From an uncultured Buttiauxella sp. (GTDB lineage: Bacteria > Pseudomonadota > Gammaproteobacteria > Enterobacterales > Enterobacteriaceae): DNA of 43,520 bases. The notes under the pieces were generated by a model, which worked only from the letters and a program-made list of their open reading frames with translations, searched no databases and was not told where the DNA came from. Positions 17,142 through 26,431 of this stretch are shown here, one piece after another. The translations under genes were made by a program, and so were the position numbers. The stretch is from the NCBI GenBank assembly GCA_946480445.1, contig CAMLJN010000027.1, positions 1-43,520 of the forward strand, read 5' to 3'. Every line of letters starts with the position of its first letter. The stretch's first letter is position 1.

Positions 17142-17318
17142 ATGTCGTTCTTCGCCAGCGCAATGAATCGTTTTAACGATAAAAGCACCAGCACCAGCAC
17201 CGTCACCTGCCCGCAATGCGGCAGTAAATCAAAGCAGCCTTCCAGCAAAATCAGCCGCGAGCAGGCTATGCTTTGCCCTTCCTGCAAGGCGCTGTTTGTG
17301 GTTCATCCCCGCGGCTGA
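17142..17318 (+). CDS. small zinc-ribbon protein, YnfU-like
   Basis: 58 residues, found by reading the sequence because it is short. After a Ser/Thr-rich head (MSFFASAMNRFNDKSTSTST) come two Cys pairs, CPQC at 23-26 and CPSC at 45-48, spaced as in a zinc ribbon (CxxC-N18-CxxC), then a hydrophobic tail FVVHPRG. The pattern resembles the small enterobacterial YnfU proteins, though I am recalling that family from general features. GAGAG lies about nine bases before the ATG, and an extended -10, TATGAT, lies near 17107. It ends before a strong bidirectional terminator. Confidence 0.65.
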   Translation: MSFFASAMNRFNDKSTSTSTVTCPQCGSKSKQPSSKISREQAMLCPSCKALFVVHPRG

Positions 17319-17389
17319 ACGCGGGCGCCAAGAGAGTAAACCGCGGCTCCGGTGGCCTGCTAACTTGTGAATTTTTCGGCGCTGCGGGC

Positions 17390-17423
17390 AAAAAAAAACC
17401 ACCGCCGCGGCAGTGGTTTTTTT
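17390..17423. terminator. bidirectional intrinsic terminator
   Basis: A near-perfect palindrome (AACCAC-C-GCCG / CGGC-A-GTGGTT, one mismatch) flanked by A9 on the left and T7 on the right. It can terminate both the YnfU-like gene and the YdiH-like gene that converge on it. Confidence 0.9.
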
Positions 17424-17433
17424 CAGTCAGGCA

Positions 17434-17622
17434 TCAATGAATACCGAGGCAGTAGGCGTGAGAAATTTCTTCGCGCAGCTCAAGGGAAGTCAGCTCCATT
17501 AAATCTGCAAATTCCAGTTTCAGCTGGTTAAACCTGATCAGGTACTGAGCGGGCGTCAGGCTTTCTTCTTCCCGGCGAAGATATTCGAACGCAAGCGCGG
17601 TGGGAGTGATGTCAGTATTCAT
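17434..17622 (-). CDS. ydiH: small conserved protein, YdiH-like
   Basis: 62 residues, the same length as E. coli YdiH, with matching landmarks: TALAFEYLRREE, LTPAQYLIRFNQLKLEFADLMEL, and the tail SLELREEISHAYCLGIH. YdiH has no established function. It is acidic, soluble and predicted helical. GAGGAA precedes the ATG, and a TACACT -10 candidate lies at 17659-17664 on the reverse strand. It sits alone between a terminator and a long AT-rich gap. The match is from memory and strongest at both ends of the protein. Confidence 0.75.
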   Translation of the reverse strand: MNTDITPTALAFEYLRREEESLTPAQYLIRFNQLKLEFADLMELTSLELREEISHAYCLGIH

Positions 17623-18040
17623 TGTGTTCCTCAGTCAATTCGTTGTGAAAGCAGACAGAGTGTACCACAACCAGGGTGATCAAAAAACAACCACCCCGTA
17701 TTTTCAGACTAAGTATTTAATAAGTTACACATTAGTAAACAGCAGCCTTATCGTTAATGATTTGAAATATTTATTTTTAATTGCAATCTTTAACAGCGGG
17801 TTAACTAAAAAATCAGTGCGCTTGCTGACGTAAATAAGTTTGCTCGTAAAATAACTCCCTCGGTTTGATTTTTTTATTTAGCCATAAACGCCTCCCCTAT
17901 AAGGCATTATCTGATAATGGCTCACATATCCATTAAGAATTCAGGCGACACCGCACTAAAATTAAAATCCCAACAGAAAAATAACACTTTCTGAATGTTT
18001 GACTATACTCAAGTACGCATTCGCCTCTAAGGAGTTAAAT
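17623..18040. other. AT-rich intergenic region, no gene found
   Basis: About 418 bases. It holds the ydiH promoter end (near 17660), a dyad CATTAT-CTG-ATAATG (17905-17919) of unknown use, and at its right end a stress-type promoter (18003-18009). I looked for a small RNA with a hairpin before the T7 run near 17868-17875 and found no stem. No ORF above noise. Confidence 0.6.
18003..18009 (+). promoter_or_regulatory. candidate RpoS-type -10 of the CsbD/ElaB-like gene
   Basis: CTATACT matches the extended -10 favoured by sigma S (CTAcacT-like) and is followed by AAG about 32 bases before the ATG at 18041. No convincing -35 is visible, as is common for such promoters. It fits a stationary-phase stress gene. 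Confidence 0.45.
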
Positions 18041-18289
18041 ATGTTCGAGAAAGCCGAAGACAAAGTGAAAGAAGCCGCCGGTAAAGCACAGGAAGTTTAT
18101 GGCCGCTACAATAACAGCCCGGAAGATGAAGCTTGTGGTGCAGCGCGGAAATATGCATCTCAGGCAAGTTATGCCGTCCGTGATGCTGCTGATACGGTTC
18201 GCGATCAGGTTTCATCCAATCCGCTGGGGGGGTTAGCTATCGCCGGTGCCGTTGGCATCGTGGTAGGCTATCTGCTCGGCCGCAAATAA
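18041..18289 (+). CDS. CsbD/ElaB-like stress protein with C-terminal membrane anchor
   Basis: 82 residues. The amphipathic, Lys/Glu-rich N-terminus (MFEKAEDKVKEAAGKAQEVYGRY) resembles CsbD proteins; the C-terminus (NPLGGLAIAGAVGIVVGYLLGRK) is a glycine-zipper membrane helix with a basic end, as in ElaB/YqjD/YgaM, which bind ribosomes or the inner membrane in stationary phase. AAGGAG precedes the ATG at the right distance; an upstream in-frame extension lacks a ribosome site and is ignored. It ends before a strong terminator. Which family it belongs to is not settled by sequence alone. Confidence 0.75.
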   Translation: MFEKAEDKVKEAAGKAQEVYGRYNNSPEDEACGAARKYASQASYAVRDAADTVRDQVSSNPLGGLAIAGAVGIVVGYLLGRK

Positions 18290-18313
18290 ACTTTGCGCTT
18301 GACTCATTAACCT

Positions 18314-18336
18314 AACCGGGCTTTACGCCCGGTTTT
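18314..18336 (+). terminator. intrinsic terminator after the CsbD/ElaB-like gene
   Basis: AACCGGGC and GCCCGGTT pair around a 5-base loop and run into TTTT. On the reverse strand no U-tract follows, so it does not obviously serve dcp. Confidence 0.8.
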
Positions 18337-18355
18337 GCTTTACCCTTTCGTAAAA

Positions 18356-20398
18356 TTAGCCGGCCAGCCCGCGATTATTCAACATCGGTTCGCTGTAGGG
18401 ATCGTGCCCGCGCCAGGCACGATAAAGTTCTGCCAGGTCACTGCTGTTGCCACGGGATAAAATTGCCTCGCGGAAACGCTGGCCGTTTTCCTGCGTTAAC
18501 CCTCCCTGCTCCACAAACCACTGATAGCCATCGTCGGCCAGCATTTGCGTCCAGATATAGGCGTAATAACCCGCCGCATAACCTCCGCCAAAGATATGGG
18601 CAAAGTAGCTGCTGCGATAGCGCGGAGGGACTTCGGGTAAACTGATCTTTTCTTTCTGTAGCGCATGAGCCTCGAACTGCGACACATCCGTAATCTGTGC
18701 ATCCGGTGCCAGACTGTGCCAGTTCATATCCAGCAGCGCGGCGGCGAGCAGCTCGGTCATGTCATAGCCCTTATTAAACTGTGCGGCACGAAAGAGCTTT
18801 TCACGCAATGTCTCAGGCATAGGCTCGCCGGTCTGATAATGGCGGGCGTAGTTGGCAAACACCTGCGGCTGACGCGCCCAGTGTTCGTTGATTTGTGAAG
18901 GAAATTCAACAAAGTCACGCGGCGTATTTGTCCCGGAAAGTGAGGCATAGCGCTGAGTGGCAAACAAGCCGTGTAGCGTGTGGCCAAACTCATGGAACAG
19001 CGTCACTACGTCATCCCATGAGATAAGCGCAGGCTCCCCGGCCGCAGGCTTCACGTAGTTACACACGTTATAGATAACCGGAGCAGTGGCAAACAGCGTC
19101 GATTGCTGGACAAAATTCCCCATCCAGGCACCGCCACCTTTGCTGTCTCGCGCAAAATAATCACCGTAGAACAGCGCCATCCCGCGCCCGTCTTTATCGA
19201 AGATCTCCCAGACACGTACATCCGGGTGGTAAACAGGAAGATCAAAGCGCTCAACAAAACTCAGCCCGAACAGCTGGCTTGCCGTCCAGAAAACACCGTT
19301 CTCCAGCACGCTTTTAAGTTCGAAATAAGGTTTAATCTGCGCTTCATCAAGATCGTATTTTGCCCGGCGAACCTGCTCGGCGTAAAAAGCCCAGTCCCAT
19401 ACTTTAGCCTTAAAACCGCCCTGCTGTTCGTCTATCACCTGCTGAATATCGGCCAGCTCGCGCTGTGCACGCGCCGTGGCTGCGGGCACAATATTGCGCA
19501 TAAAGGACAGTGCGGCTTCCGGCGTTTTGGCCATCTGATCGGCAACGGCCCAGGCGGCAAAACTCGTAAAGCCCAGCAGCTGCGCCTGCTCCGCACGCAG
19601 AGCGGTAAGCCTGATAATAATCGCGCGGGTGTCGTTGCCATCGTTGTGCTGCGTGCGGTCCCAGCCGGCGTTAAAGAGCTTTTCACGCACCTGACGATCG
19701 GTGAGCGACTGTAAGGCAGGCTGCTGAGTGAAGTTTAACAGCGGTATCAGCCAACGATCGTGCAGGCCTTTTTCCATCGCGGCCTGCCGAGCGGCTGCCA
19801 CTTCGGCCTGGCTTAAACCGTCCAGCTGTTCTGCCGAGTCCAGTATCAGACCAGCAGCTTTATCCGCAGCGTGCAGGCGGTTATTAAACTGGCTGCTCAG
19901 CTGGGCAACTTCTTTGTTCAGCGTTTTGAGGCGGGCCTTTTGCTTGTCATTTAACGTCGCGCCAGCCAGTTTGAACTGCTGCCAGGTGACCTCCACCAGG
20001 CGTAGTGATTCGCCGTCGAGATCCAGCGAGTGCCGCTGCTGATACACCGCATCAATGCGGGCGAACAGCGCTTCACTCAGCAGTATCTCATCCCCCAGTT
20101 CGGCCAGCTCGCAGGCAAACTCTTCATCAAGCTGTTGCAGATAATCATTGGTGTGTGCCGAGGTCATGGCAAAGAAAACGCTGGTCACACGGGCCAGCAT
20201 TTGCCCGGTTTGCTCCAATGCCACAACGGTATTTTCAAAAGTAGGCGCATCCAGATTTTGCGTGATGAGCGCCAGTTCCCCGAGTTTACGACGCTTTGCT
20301 TCATCGAATGCCGGACGGTAGTGGCGGTCATCAATCTGGTCAAAATGCGGGGCCTGATACGGCAATAAACTGACGTGGTAAAACGGGTTGTCTGACAT
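18356..20398 (-). CDS. dcp: dipeptidyl carboxypeptidase Dcp
   Basis: M3-family zinc metallopeptidase that removes dipeptides from C-termini and degrades peptides in the cytoplasm. 680 residues (E. coli 681). The zinc site HEFGHTLHG is near residue 470, with FVEFPSQINEHW just downstream and PRYRSSYFAHIFGGGYAAGYYAY near the C-terminus. The start at 20398 (MSDNPFYHVSLLPYQAP) matches the family; a 14-residue upstream extension is not supported. Divergent from ydfG, from which it is separated by a 282-base gap with no other gene. Confidence 0.96.
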   Translation of the reverse strand: MSDNPFYHVSLLPYQAPHFDQIDDRHYRPAFDEAKRRKLGELALITQNLDAPTFENTVVALEQTGQMLARVTSVFFAMTSAHTNDYLQQLDEEFACELAELGDEILLSEALFARIDAVYQQRHSLDLDGESLRLVEVTWQQFKLAGATLNDKQKARLKTLNKEVAQLSSQFNNRLHAADKAAGLILDSAEQLDGLSQAEVAAARQAAMEKGLHDRWLIPLLNFTQQPALQSLTDRQVREKLFNAGWDRTQHNDGNDTRAIIIRLTALRAEQAQLLGFTSFAAWAVADQMAKTPEAALSFMRNIVPAATARAQRELADIQQVIDEQQGGFKAKVWDWAFYAEQVRRAKYDLDEAQIKPYFELKSVLENGVFWTASQLFGLSFVERFDLPVYHPDVRVWEIFDKDGRGMALFYGDYFARDSKGGGAWMGNFVQQSTLFATAPVIYNVCNYVKPAAGEPALISWDDVVTLFHEFGHTLHGLFATQRYASLSGTNTPRDFVEFPSQINEHWARQPQVFANYARHYQTGEPMPETLREKLFRAAQFNKGYDMTELLAAALLDMNWHSLAPDAQITDVSQFEAHALQKEKISLPEVPPRYRSSYFAHIFGGGYAAGYYAYIWTQMLADDGYQWFVEQGGLTQENGQRFREAILSRGNSSDLAELYRAWRGHDPYSEPMLNNRGLAG

Positions 20399-20680
20399 CC
20401 TTGACTCCGGGAATGAGGTGAACAGAAAGGTGGATGGCACTTCGTTTATCCACTCGAAAAATGGACATCTTTGTCCTGATTGTAGGGCGGAATGCCGCGA
20501 TCGTCATCCGCCAAAGTCAGCAAGTGAAACGAAACAGATCGCAGGCGATCTTAAGTTTTGAGGTCAAAACCCCCTATGTTTGCCCGCGCGAGCGCAACGT
20601 GCATGGCGAAAACTTCAGTTATCGTAAGCCCCCGCTGCCATGCTAAGGTATTGCGACATAAAGCGTTGAGGAACAGTGAC

Positions 20681-21430
20681 ATGATTATTATGGTAACCGG
20701 CGCCACCGCAGGCTTCGGAGAAAGCATTACCCGTAGTTTCGTCGCCAATGGTCATAAAGTGATCGCCACCGGTCGTCGTCAGGAGCGCCTGCTTGCGCTG
20801 AAAGACGAGCTGGGTGACAGCATCCTGACCTTACAGCTGGACGTGCGTAACCGTGCCGCTATTGAGCAGGCGTTGGAACAGCTACCTGCCGAATGGCGCA
20901 ATATTGACATCCTCGTGAACAATGCCGGGCTTGCGCTCGGTATGGAACCGGCGCATAAAGCCGATCCGGACGACTGGGAAACCATGATCGACATCAACAA
21001 TAAAGGTCTGGTGTATATGACCCGCGCCGTCCTGCCAGGTATGGTTGAGCGCAATCGCGGGCATATTATTAACATCGGTTCCACGGCGGGCAGCTGGCCT
21101 TACGCGGGCGGCAATGTCTATGGTGCGACCAAAGCATTTGTTCGTCAGTTCAGTCTGAACCTGCGAACCGACCTGCACAAAACGGCGATTCGCGTCACCG
21201 ATATCGAGCCAGGTCTTGTGGGCGGCACCGAGTTCTCTAACGTGCGCTTTAAAGGCGACGATGGCAAAGCGGATAAAACCTACGAAAACGCCAACGCGCT
21301 GACTCCGGAAGACGTCACGGAAGCGGTCTGGTGGGTGGCGACGCTGCCAAAACACGTGAATATCAACACGCTTGAGATGATGCCGGTTAGCCAGACGTTC
21401 GCCGGGCTTAGCGTACATCGCGAAGGATAA
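20681..21430 (+). CDS. ydfG: NADP-dependent 3-hydroxy acid / serine dehydrogenase YdfG
   Basis: Short-chain dehydrogenase that oxidises L-allo-threonine, serine and 3-hydroxy acids and reduces malonic semialdehyde in the Rut pathway. 249 residues (E. coli 248). The Rossmann motif GATAGFG is at 7-13, NNAGLALGMEPAH in the middle, and the active-site YGATK with Ser upstream in STAGSWPYAGGNVYGATK. The start at 20681 (MIIMVTGATAGFGES) follows an extended -10, TGCTAAGGT. A large upstream extension in frame is unlikely. A long hairpin follows its stop. Confidence 0.95.
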   Translation: MIIMVTGATAGFGESITRSFVANGHKVIATGRRQERLLALKDELGDSILTLQLDVRNRAAIEQALEQLPAEWRNIDILVNNAGLALGMEPAHKADPDDWETMIDINNKGLVYMTRAVLPGMVERNRGHIINIGSTAGSWPYAGGNVYGATKAFVRQFSLNLRTDLHKTAIRVTDIEPGLVGGTEFSNVRFKGDDGKADKTYENANALTPEDVTEAVWWVATLPKHVNINTLEMMPVSQTFAGLSVHREG

Positions 21431-21437
21431 GGTCTGC

Positions 21438-21469
21438 GCCCATCCCGGAGAGTGCTTCCGGGTATGGGC
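21438..21469 (+). terminator. hairpin after ydfG
   Basis: GCCCATCCCGGA (21438-21449) pairs with TCCGGG (21457-21462) and ATGGGC (21464-21469), with one bulged T at 21463, around a 7-base loop. Only GATTTAAC follows, so termination may be incomplete and allow some read-through into rspR. Confidence 0.55.
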
Positions 21470-21525
21470 GATTTAACAAATAAGTGTTAAATTTGCTTAG
21501 GACATTTCTAAATAAGAACCACGTC

Positions 21526-22212
21526 ATGCCATTATCTTCGGTTCTTAACCCTACACAGCCGGTTAACCAGCAAATTTATCGTATTCTGCGCAGTGACATT
21601 GTTCGTTGTTTGATCCCGCCGGGCACGCCCCTTTCCGAGAAGGAAGTTTCCGTGCGTTTTGACGTGTCCCGCCAGCCTGTACGCGAGGCCTTTATCAAGC
21701 TAGCCGAAACAGGGCTGGTCCAGATTCGTCCGCAGCGCGGCACCTACGTTAACAAGATTTCCGTCAACCACGTAAAGAACGGCTGTTTTATTCGCGAAGC
21801 CATTGAACGTGCCGTGGTGAAACGTGCGGCGAGCAAGGTGACAGATAGCCATCTTTATCTGCTTGAACAATTATTAAATCAACAACGTGTGGCGATTGAA
21901 CGTCACCAGCTGGACGATTTTTTTCAGCTCGATGACGAGTTTCACGAGCAGCTGGCGCTGGTGGCCGATTGCCGCCTGGCGTGGGATACCGTTGAAAACA
22001 TCAAGGCGACCATGGACCGGGTGCGTTATATGAGTCTTGACCATGTTTCGCCCCCTGACATGCTGCTGGCCCAGCACTACGCTATTTTTGAGGCGCTTAA
22101 AAAGCACGATGAGGAAGCGGTGGATCTCGCCATGCATCGCCATTTGCACGAAATAAGCCAGTCGATTTTGTTGATCCGTCAGGAAAACAGCGAGTGGTTT
22201 AGCGAGGAATAG
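21526..22212 (+). CDS. rspR: GntR-family (FCD) repressor RspR
   Basis: Known in E. coli as YdfH, a regulator of rspA. 228 residues, the E. coli length. An N-terminal winged helix-turn-helix ([40 protein letters not shown]) is followed by an FCD ligand-binding domain with the metal-binding His/Asp ladder ([29 protein letters not shown]). The start at 21526 gives the family length; a GTG 14 codons upstream also lies in frame. It faces the end of the rspA-rspB-ydfJ-ydfI operon that it probably controls. Confidence 0.93.
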   Translation: MPLSSVLNPTQPVNQQIYRILRSDIVRCLIPPGTPLSEKEVSVRFDVSRQPVREAFIKLAETGLVQIRPQRGTYVNKISVNHVKNGCFIREAIERAVVKRAASKVTDSHLYLLEQLLNQQRVAIERHQLDDFFQLDDEFHEQLALVADCRLAWDTVENIKATMDRVRYMSLDHVSPPDMLLAQHYAIFEALKKHDEEAVDLAMHRHLHEISQSILLIRQENSEWFSEE

Positions 22213-22251
22213 AATTCAACGGCGAGCAGTGCAAATCTGTTGCCGCGAGTC

Positions 22252-22273
22252 GCCCTCCCCATCCGGAGAGGGC
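22252..22273. terminator. hairpin between rspR and ydfI
   Basis: GCCCTC and GAGGGC pair around a 10-base loop in the convergent gap. No U-tract on either side, so intrinsic termination would be weak; it may work as a transcript end with Rho or as a stabilising structure. Confidence 0.4.
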
Positions 22274-22285
22274 AATGAATAGCGT

Positions 22286-23737
22286 TTAGTATCTGGCCAC
22301 GGTCGCCTTAGCGCCATTTTCACGCAGCGCGATATAGGCTTCGGTTACCTGCTTCACAAACTCTGCGTTATTCGGCAGATCTTCTCCAAAAATGGCTTTC
22401 AGCCCCATAAGAGCCTTAACACGAGCTTCGCCTTCCTGGCTTGCCGCCACGGCCTGCTCGATCGCCGACAGGAGCGGATCGCTGATCTCAATTCTCTCGC
22501 CCTGGTCGTCCACCCCGCCGACATAACGCATCCATCCCGCCACGCCTAACGCCAGCAGATCGAAGCGGCTGCCGTGCGCAAGGTGCCAGCGAATCGAGTC
22601 CAGCCAGCGCTGCGGAAGCTTCTGGCTGCCGTCCATGGCGATTTGCCAGGTACGATGACGCAGCGCCGGATTAGTGTAACGGGCAATCAGCGAATCGGCA
22701 TATTTCCCCAGGTCCACGCCCTGCACTTTCAAGGTGGGCGCCTGCTCGTGGACCATCAGCGCATGGGCGGTACGGCGATAATTCTCATCCTGCATACAGT
22801 CGGAAATGTGCTGATAGCCCGCCAGGTATCCCAGATAGGCCAGGTATGAGTGGCTGCCGTTTAACATGCGCAGCTTCATCTCTTCATAGGGCAATACGTC
22901 TTTTACCAGTTCGGCACCGGCTTTTTCCCATGCCGGACGGCCCGCAACAAAGTTATCTTCAATGACCCACTGGCGGAACGGCTCACAGGCAACCGCGGCA
23001 GGATCTACCACCCCCGTGGCCTGCGCTACCTGAGACAGAGTTTCCGCTGTGACGGCGGGAACGATGCGGTCCACCATCGTAGACGGAAAAGTCACATGGG
23101 CCTTAATCCACGTGCCCAGCTCAGGATCAAGCGCGTCCGCATAAGCCGTAATGACATTGCGGGTAACGTGACCATTCTCCGGCATGTTGTCGCAGGACAT
23201 CACGCTAAAGGCCGACAAGCCAGCCGCTTTACGTCGCGCAAGGGCTTCAACAATGACACCAGGGGCAGACTTTGGCTGCTGGGGGTTGGCGAGATCGTGC
23301 ACAATCAAAGGATGGTCCAGCAATATCGTGCCGGTTGCCGGGGTATGGCAGTAGCCTTTTTCCGTCACGGTCAGAGAAACAATGGCCACCTCGGGCTGTA
23401 CCAGCGCCTTAAAGACAGCTTCCAGACCATCGACCTGGGCATGCAGCGCCTTTTTCACCACGCCCACCACCCGGCACTGCCAGCCATCCGCCGACATTTC
23501 CGCCACGCTGTAAAGATGGTCCTGCTGCTTCAGATCGGCAATCTGCTGTTCGCCACCGATCAAGTTCACTTCGCAATATCCCCAGTCACTACCGTATTCC
23601 TGAGCAAGAATGTCGGTATATACCGCCTGGTGCGCGCGGTGAAAGGCACCGAACCCCAGGTGAACAATGCGCGGCACCAGCCTGTTACGGTCATAGTTCG
23701 GGAGAATGGCATGTGCAGATAAGAGCTTGTTTTCCAT
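22286..23737 (-). CDS. ydfI: polyol/fructuronate-type dehydrogenase YdfI
   Basis: Mannitol dehydrogenase-family oxidoreductase (uxuB-like), probably reducing or oxidising a hexuronate or hexonate such as D-mannonate/fructuronate with NAD. 483 residues (E. coli 486). Family segments are [16 protein letters not shown], the [14 protein letters not shown] cofactor region and [21 protein letters not shown], which carries the catalytic Lys and His residues. It is the last gene of the rspA-rspB-ydfJ-ydfI operon. The exact substrate is not settled. Confidence 0.93.
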   Translation of the reverse strand: MENKLLSAHAILPNYDRNRLVPRIVHLGFGAFHRAHQAVYTDILAQEYGSDWGYCEVNLIGGEQQIADLKQQDHLYSVAEMSADGWQCRVVGVVKKALHAQVDGLEAVFKALVQPEVAIVSLTVTEKGYCHTPATGTILLDHPLIVHDLANPQQPKSAPGVIVEALARRKAAGLSAFSVMSCDNMPENGHVTRNVITAYADALDPELGTWIKAHVTFPSTMVDRIVPAVTAETLSQVAQATGVVDPAAVACEPFRQWVIEDNFVAGRPAWEKAGAELVKDVLPYEEMKLRMLNGSHSYLAYLGYLAGYQHISDCMQDENYRRTAHALMVHEQAPTLKVQGVDLGKYADSLIARYTNPALRHRTWQIAMDGSQKLPQRWLDSIRWHLAHGSRFDLLALGVAGWMRYVGGVDDQGERIEISDPLLSAIEQAVAASQEGEARVKALMGLKAIFGEDLPNNAEFVKQVTEAYIALRENGAKATVARY

Positions 23738-23773
23738 TTTAAAACTCGCTGTTTAAAGAAGTCGGGACGGCAA

Positions 23774-23862
23774 CAGACTACCTGCTATGGTAGTCTGCTC
23801 TTTGATTTGCATTAATCTTTTGATAGTTGGTATGACATGAAATGAAAAGTTGTATAACAACT
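23774..23862. promoter_or_regulatory. ydfJ-ydfI gap: hairpin and two candidate regulator sites
   Basis: CAGACTACC and GGTAGTCTG form a 9-bp stem with a 6-base loop (23774-23797). Its right arm contains TATGGTAGT (23786-23794), the reverse complement of a 9-mer in the rspA promoter. Fifty bases on is the dyad AGTTGT-ATA-ACAACT (23848-23862), a form typical of FCD/GntR operators. It lies before ydfI in the operon direction, so it may be an internal control point. Confidence 0.45.
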
Positions 23863-23886
23863 CACATTTTATCGCTGATGCAGGAC

Positions 23887-25284
23887 TCAGTGAGAGCGTA
23901 ATCCTTTTACCGCTGCTGCCCGCTGAGTAAATTCGGCGGCGTCATTCAGCAGGCTCAGGTCGCGATCTTTTACTTCCGGCATAATAATTGCCGAGATCAA
24001 ACCAACCGCCGAGTAAACAATCAGCATCACCACAATGGGCCACCAGGAACCGGTTATATTGACAAAGATCCCTGCCAGCACCGGCCCTAACCCCACGGCG
24101 ACCAGCCCGCCTGCCTCTTTGGCTATAGCCATGCGGGTAAAGCGATTACGGGAACCGAAGATTTCCGCCATCGTGATGTTTTCCAGCGCGAACAGGCCCA
24201 GCACCGCCACATTATGAATAATGATGATCGAGGCCATAATTACGCTAACGTGATGGCTTTTATCCATAATCAGCGCAAGCATCGGCCAGGCAAGAATAAT
24301 CGAGGAGATACTGACGATAATATAAGGAATACGGCGGCCAATTTTGTCGGACAACCAGCCCAGCAAGGGAATGGTTATAAAGCCGATGGCGGAGCTGATC
24401 ATTAACGCATCGGTTGGGATACTTTTCTCAAACAGCAGCGTTTGTACCAGATAACCGGCAAGAAACGTCTGGATCAGGCCCGAGTTGCCCGCCTGACCAA
24501 AACGCAGCCCGCTCGCCAGCCAGAACGATTTGCTGGTGAACATTGCTCCCAGGGAATGCGTTTTATCCGCGGCTTGTTGCAGGCCTGGAGCAGCTGAGGC
24601 GTTGTCGCTCACCTTCTCGAAAACCGGGCTTTCTTTCAGATTCAAACGCAGCCAGATGGCAAAGATCATCACCACCGCGCTTGCCAGGAAAGGTACGCGC
24701 CAGCCCCATGCCAGCAGCTCTTCTTTGCTCAGGAAGAAGAACATTACCGCCCAGATGGCGGTGGCTGAGAGGGTGCCGCAGTTGGTCCCCATCGCCACCA
24801 GCGAAGAGATAATGCCGCGTTTCCCCTGCGGGGCATATTCAGCGAGCATGGTTCCGGCACCTGAAATTTCTGCCCCTGCCCCCAGCCCCTGTATCACGCG
24901 CAGCGCGACCAGCAATAGCGGCGCAAGAATGCCGACCTGTGCATAGGTGGGTAAAACACCAATTAACGTGGTGCATATTCCCATCATGGTGATGGTGATA
25001 AATAATACTTTTTTACGACCAAGCGTATCTCCCTTTCGCCCAAAGACAAAAGCGCCAACAATTCGGGCGATATAACCCGCGCCGTAGGTGCCCATTGCCA
25101 GGATCAACGCCATCGCCGCAGACTGTTCAGGGAAAAAAATTTCGTGAAAGACTAAGGCCGCGCCCAGCGAGTAAAGCTGAAAATCCATAAACTCCAGCGC
25201 CGTACCCAGCCAGCCGGAGACTGCTGCTTTGATTAAATCAGAAGTGCTTCTTTGCGGTTGGGCCGCGATGTGTGTTGTATTCAT
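23887..25284 (-). CDS. ydfJ: MFS metabolite:proton symporter YdfJ
   Basis: Twelve-helix transporter of the metabolite:H+ symporter family (as KgtP, ShiA, ProP). 465 residues. Signature loops are visible: between helices 2 and 3 VFGRKGDTLGRKKVLF, and between helices 8 and 9 GWLSDKIGRRIPY. Helices 4-5 have GAGAEISGAGTMLAEYAP. The start at 25284 (MNTTHIAAQPQRS) leaves 13 residues of upstream frame unsupported. It lies between rspB and ydfI in a sugar-acid operon, so it probably imports the operon substrate, a hexonate or related acid. Confidence 0.92.
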   Translation of the reverse strand: MNTTHIAAQPQRSTSDLIKAAVSGWLGTALEFMDFQLYSLGAALVFHEIFFPEQSAAMALILAMGTYGAGYIARIVGAFVFGRKGDTLGRKKVLFITITMMGICTTLIGVLPTYAQVGILAPLLLVALRVIQGLGAGAEISGAGTMLAEYAPQGKRGIISSLVAMGTNCGTLSATAIWAVMFFFLSKEELLAWGWRVPFLASAVVMIFAIWLRLNLKESPVFEKVSDNASAAPGLQQAADKTHSLGAMFTSKSFWLASGLRFGQAGNSGLIQTFLAGYLVQTLLFEKSIPTDALMISSAIGFITIPLLGWLSDKIGRRIPYIIVSISSIILAWPMLALIMDKSHHVSVIMASIIIIHNVAVLGLFALENITMAEIFGSRNRFTRMAIAKEAGGLVAVGLGPVLAGIFVNITGSWWPIVVMLIVYSAVGLISAIIMPEVKDRDLSLLNDAAEFTQRAAAVKGLRSH

Positions 25285-25348
25285 AGTTCTGATCTCTGAA
25301 ATTTGTTGTTGTAGGGACAGCAAATATTCGATGCGGAAGTCGCTTTGC

Positions 25349-26362
25349 TCAGAATCGCAATAAGACCTTGCAGCACTGCTTTTGGTCTTTCTCGAAAATA
25401 CTCATCGCCTCAGCCACCTGGGAATAAACAAACTGATGGGTGATAAGCTTCTCCGGCTGTATTTTCCGCTCCGCCATCCAGCCAATAACCAGCGGGAAGC
25501 GGTTGCTGTTTAAGCGGGAGCTGTAGAGGGTAAGTTCTTTGCTGGTAATAGCCTGCTGGTTGAGGATGCAAGGTTCGGAGGAGAAGCCCATGATGCCAAT
25601 ACGTGCAGCAGGTGATGCCAGAGCGATCGCTTCCGGGAGGATGGACGGATGACAGGCTGCATCAATAATGAGCGTCGGGCGGATACCCAGCTCTTCAAGT
25701 TCTGCTTTCAGGTCAAGATGCGCATTATTTATTGTGCGATGCGCGCCGTTGACTGTCGCCATCGCCAGGCGTTCGTCGATACGATCTACCGCGATAACCT
25801 CTTTAACACCGTACACGCCGCGCAGCGCCTGAATTGACGTTAGCCCCATTGGCCCTGCACCATACACCAGCGCCGTATCCAGCGGGCCGGGGTTCATCTG
25901 GCTGCACATATTGGCAGCAATAGTGAAAGGCTCCACCATGGTCGCGTCATTATCAGCAATGCTCTCCGGAATCCGATAGGCATTGCTGGCGGGCAGCGTA
26001 ACGTATTCGCTAAAGCCGCCGTCACGATGTACACCGATCACCTGCAAATGAACGCAGACGTTAGGACGCCCGACGGAACAGGGATAGCAGTGCCCACAGC
26101 TGACCACCGGATCGCCAACCACCCTCTCGCCAATGCGTGAAGCCGCGACGCCTTCCCCAACCGCATCTATGTGACCGAAAAATTCGTGGCCGATCACTCG
26201 CGGGTATTTTGCAAAGGGATTATGACCGCGATAAATATGCACGTCTGAACCACAAATACCGGCGCTTGCCACCCGAATCCGCACTTCGCCCCGCTGCGGC
26301 TCTACCAGCTGGCGCTCTTCAATAACTAATGTTCCCGGCTGCATAATAGTGACGCTTTTCAT
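25349..26362 (-). CDS. rspB: zinc-dependent alcohol dehydrogenase RspB
   Basis: Medium-chain dehydrogenase/reductase of the sorbitol or L-gulonate 5-dehydrogenase type. 337 residues (E. coli 339). Catalytic zinc ligands are Cys37 and His59/Glu60 (VIGHEFFG), and a structural zinc site uses Cys89, 92, 95 and 103. A Rossmann motif VYGAGPMGLT lies centrally. It follows rspA by 69 bases and precedes ydfJ by 64 bases. In the operon it probably oxidises or reduces a hexonate near RspA's substrate; the E. coli gene was first described as part of starvation sensing. Confidence 0.94.
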   Translation of the reverse strand: MKSVTIMQPGTLVIEERQLVEPQRGEVRIRVASAGICGSDVHIYRGHNPFAKYPRVIGHEFFGHIDAVGEGVAASRIGERVVGDPVVSCGHCYPCSVGRPNVCVHLQVIGVHRDGGFSEYVTLPASNAYRIPESIADNDATMVEPFTIAANMCSQMNPGPLDTALVYGAGPMGLTSIQALRGVYGVKEVIAVDRIDERLAMATVNGAHRTINNAHLDLKAELEELGIRPTLIIDAACHPSILPEAIALASPAARIGIMGFSSEPCILNQQAITSKELTLYSSRLNSNRFPLVIGWMAERKIQPEKLITHQFVYSQVAEAMSIFEKDQKQCCKVLLRF

Positions 26363-26431
26363 TTTAATCTTCTCTGTTCACTTTTAGGTTTGGCCGGACT
26401 CAGGCCCGACCGCTTGTTCTGACTGACTGGC

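Noticed and set aside
17868-17890. Small RNA terminator at the T7 run
   Set aside because: No hairpin precedes the T-run and no promoter was found at a sensible distance.
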